DNA of 5,879 nt from the NCBI GenBank assembly GCA_011390855.1, contig JAABRN010000047.1, forward strand, positions 1 through 5,879, read 5' to 3'. This DNA comes from Hydrogenophaga sp. (lineage in GTDB: Bacteria; Pseudomonadota; Gammaproteobacteria; Burkholderiales; Burkholderiaceae_C). The notes below the pieces were generated by a model. The model was not told where the DNA came from, did no database searches, and was given only the letters and a program-made list of their open reading frames with translations. Made by a program: the position numbers and the translations under genes. Shown here in pieces: positions 5,630 to 5,879 of this stretch. Numbering within the stretch: position 1 is the first letter of the stretch; every line of letters starts with the position of its first letter.

Positions 5630-5634
5630 CCTCC
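5630..5634 (-). promoter_or_regulatory. Ribosome binding site of the substrate-binding lipoprotein gene
   Basis: GGAGG on the minus strand stands six bases before the ATG at 5623. It is the strongest ribosome binding site in the window and fixes this start rather than the upstream in-frame ATG at 5674. Confidence 0.85.
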
Positions 5635-5728
5635 GTGTTGCTGTGAAAGGGACCGCACTTGCAAGCCCCGTCAATGCCCACCCGACAACCTGATATGTCC
5701 GAACGCTGCTGCAAACCAGGTGACCAGC

Positions 5729-5757
5729 CGTTCAACCACAGGGTGCCAGGTTGAACT
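5729..5757. promoter_or_regulatory. Paired GGTTSAACC palindromes forming an operator-like inverted repeat
   Basis: GTTCAACC (5730-5737) and GGTTGAAC (5749-5756) are perfect 8-bp inverted arms around 11 nt. Each arm, with one more base, is also an 8/9 match to the self-complementary GGTT-S-AACC, and their centres are 20 bp apart, close to two helical turns. The pair lies just downstream of the proposed start of transcription of the lipoprotein gene, a usual place for a repressor site. A third perfect copy is at 5814-5822. The repeat is seen directly; binding is inferred. Confidence 0.45.
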
Positions 5758-5766
5758 CAATCCGTG

Positions 5767-5796
5767 ACTATACGTTTTTCGCCTTGTCGCACGCAA
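5767..5796 (-). promoter_or_regulatory. Candidate sigma-70 promoter of the substrate-binding lipoprotein gene
   Basis: On the minus strand, TATAGT (5772-5767, five of six consensus bases) follows TTGCGT (5796-5791, three of six) with an 18-nt spacer. Transcription would start near 5760 and give a leader of about 135 nt. The -10 is good and the -35 is weak. This is the best promoter match I found between 5624 and 5879. Confidence 0.4.
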
Positions 5797-5813
5797 ATAG
5801 CCCGGCTTCGCAA

Positions 5814-5822
5814 GGTTGAACC
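5814..5822. promoter_or_regulatory. Third GGTTGAACC palindrome, upstream of the promoter
   Basis: GGTTGAACC is a perfect 4-1-4 palindrome, the same element as at 5729-5737 and 5749-5757. It would sit about 55-60 bp upstream of the proposed transcript start. With the downstream pair it could permit looping or activation. Apart from these elements I see no supported gene in 5624-5879. Confidence 0.35.
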
Positions 5823-5879
5823 AGCGCGATGCGTGACGCGCTCGTGGCCCAGGTTTCGACAAGCGAACGCGAAGTCCGC

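Noticed and set aside
5111..5767. 218-codon plus-strand ORF opposite the lipoprotein gene
   Set aside because: It is antisense to the lipobox-bearing, OpuAC-like protein, and its translation has no family resemblance I recognise.
5671..5862. 63-codon minus-strand ORF upstream of the lipoprotein gene
   Set aside because: It covers the proposed promoter and palindromes, is Arg-rich without recognisable features, and has no clear ribosome binding site.
1..5879. tRNA, rRNA, CRISPR array, insertion sequence or attachment site
   Set aside because: I found no cloverleaf with a CCA end, no regularly spaced repeats, no transposase-like protein and no flanking direct repeats. Subtle RNAs could be missed by eye.

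Overview
This looks like chromosomal DNA of a purple photosynthetic betaproteobacterium, most likely Burkholderiales/Comamonadaceae (Rhodoferax, Limnohabitans or Rubrivivax-like). This is inferred from the high GC and G/C-rich third codon positions, a bacteriochlorophyll gene (bchP) at the left edge, and a Tat-exported high-potential iron-sulfur protein (HiPIP), a typical electron donor to the reaction centre in such bacteria. The species assignment is a judgement from gene content, not a database match.

Layout. 1-1025: the 3' part of bchP, then a small three-helix membrane protein of unknown function, both on +. 1012-1326: the HiPIP gene on -, overlapping the membrane-protein gene tail to tail by 14 nt. 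1327-1499: a short divergent intergenic region with several small inverted repeats. 1500-3899: hpnD and hpnE on +, two enzymes of the bacterial three-step squalene route, separated by 153 nt that may hold a 36-codon ORF overlapping the hpnE start as ATGA. 4078-4533: an exported protein with two SH3b repeats on +. 4543-4580: a perfect 18-bp hairpin between convergent genes. 4577-5623: an OpuAC-type (glycine betaine/proline-like) substrate-binding lipoprotein on -. 5624-5879: its upstream region, with a plausible promoter and three copies of a GGTTSAACC palindrome.

How the genes fit together. The left part appears to be the edge of a photosynthesis gene cluster: BchP completes the bacteriochlorophyll tail, and HiPIP would carry electrons in the periplasm. 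HpnD and HpnE supply squalene, probably for hopanoids; the usual partner hpnC is not in the window. The SH3b protein and the osmolyte-type binding protein are unrelated envelope genes. I see no rRNA, tRNA, CRISPR array, transposase or other mobile element, and no clear evidence for a new multi-gene system. The more unusual signals are regulatory: the palindrome cluster upstream of the binding-protein gene, a C8 tract at that gene's second to fourth codons, the hairpin abutting the hpnD start, and the possible coupled small ORF before hpnE.
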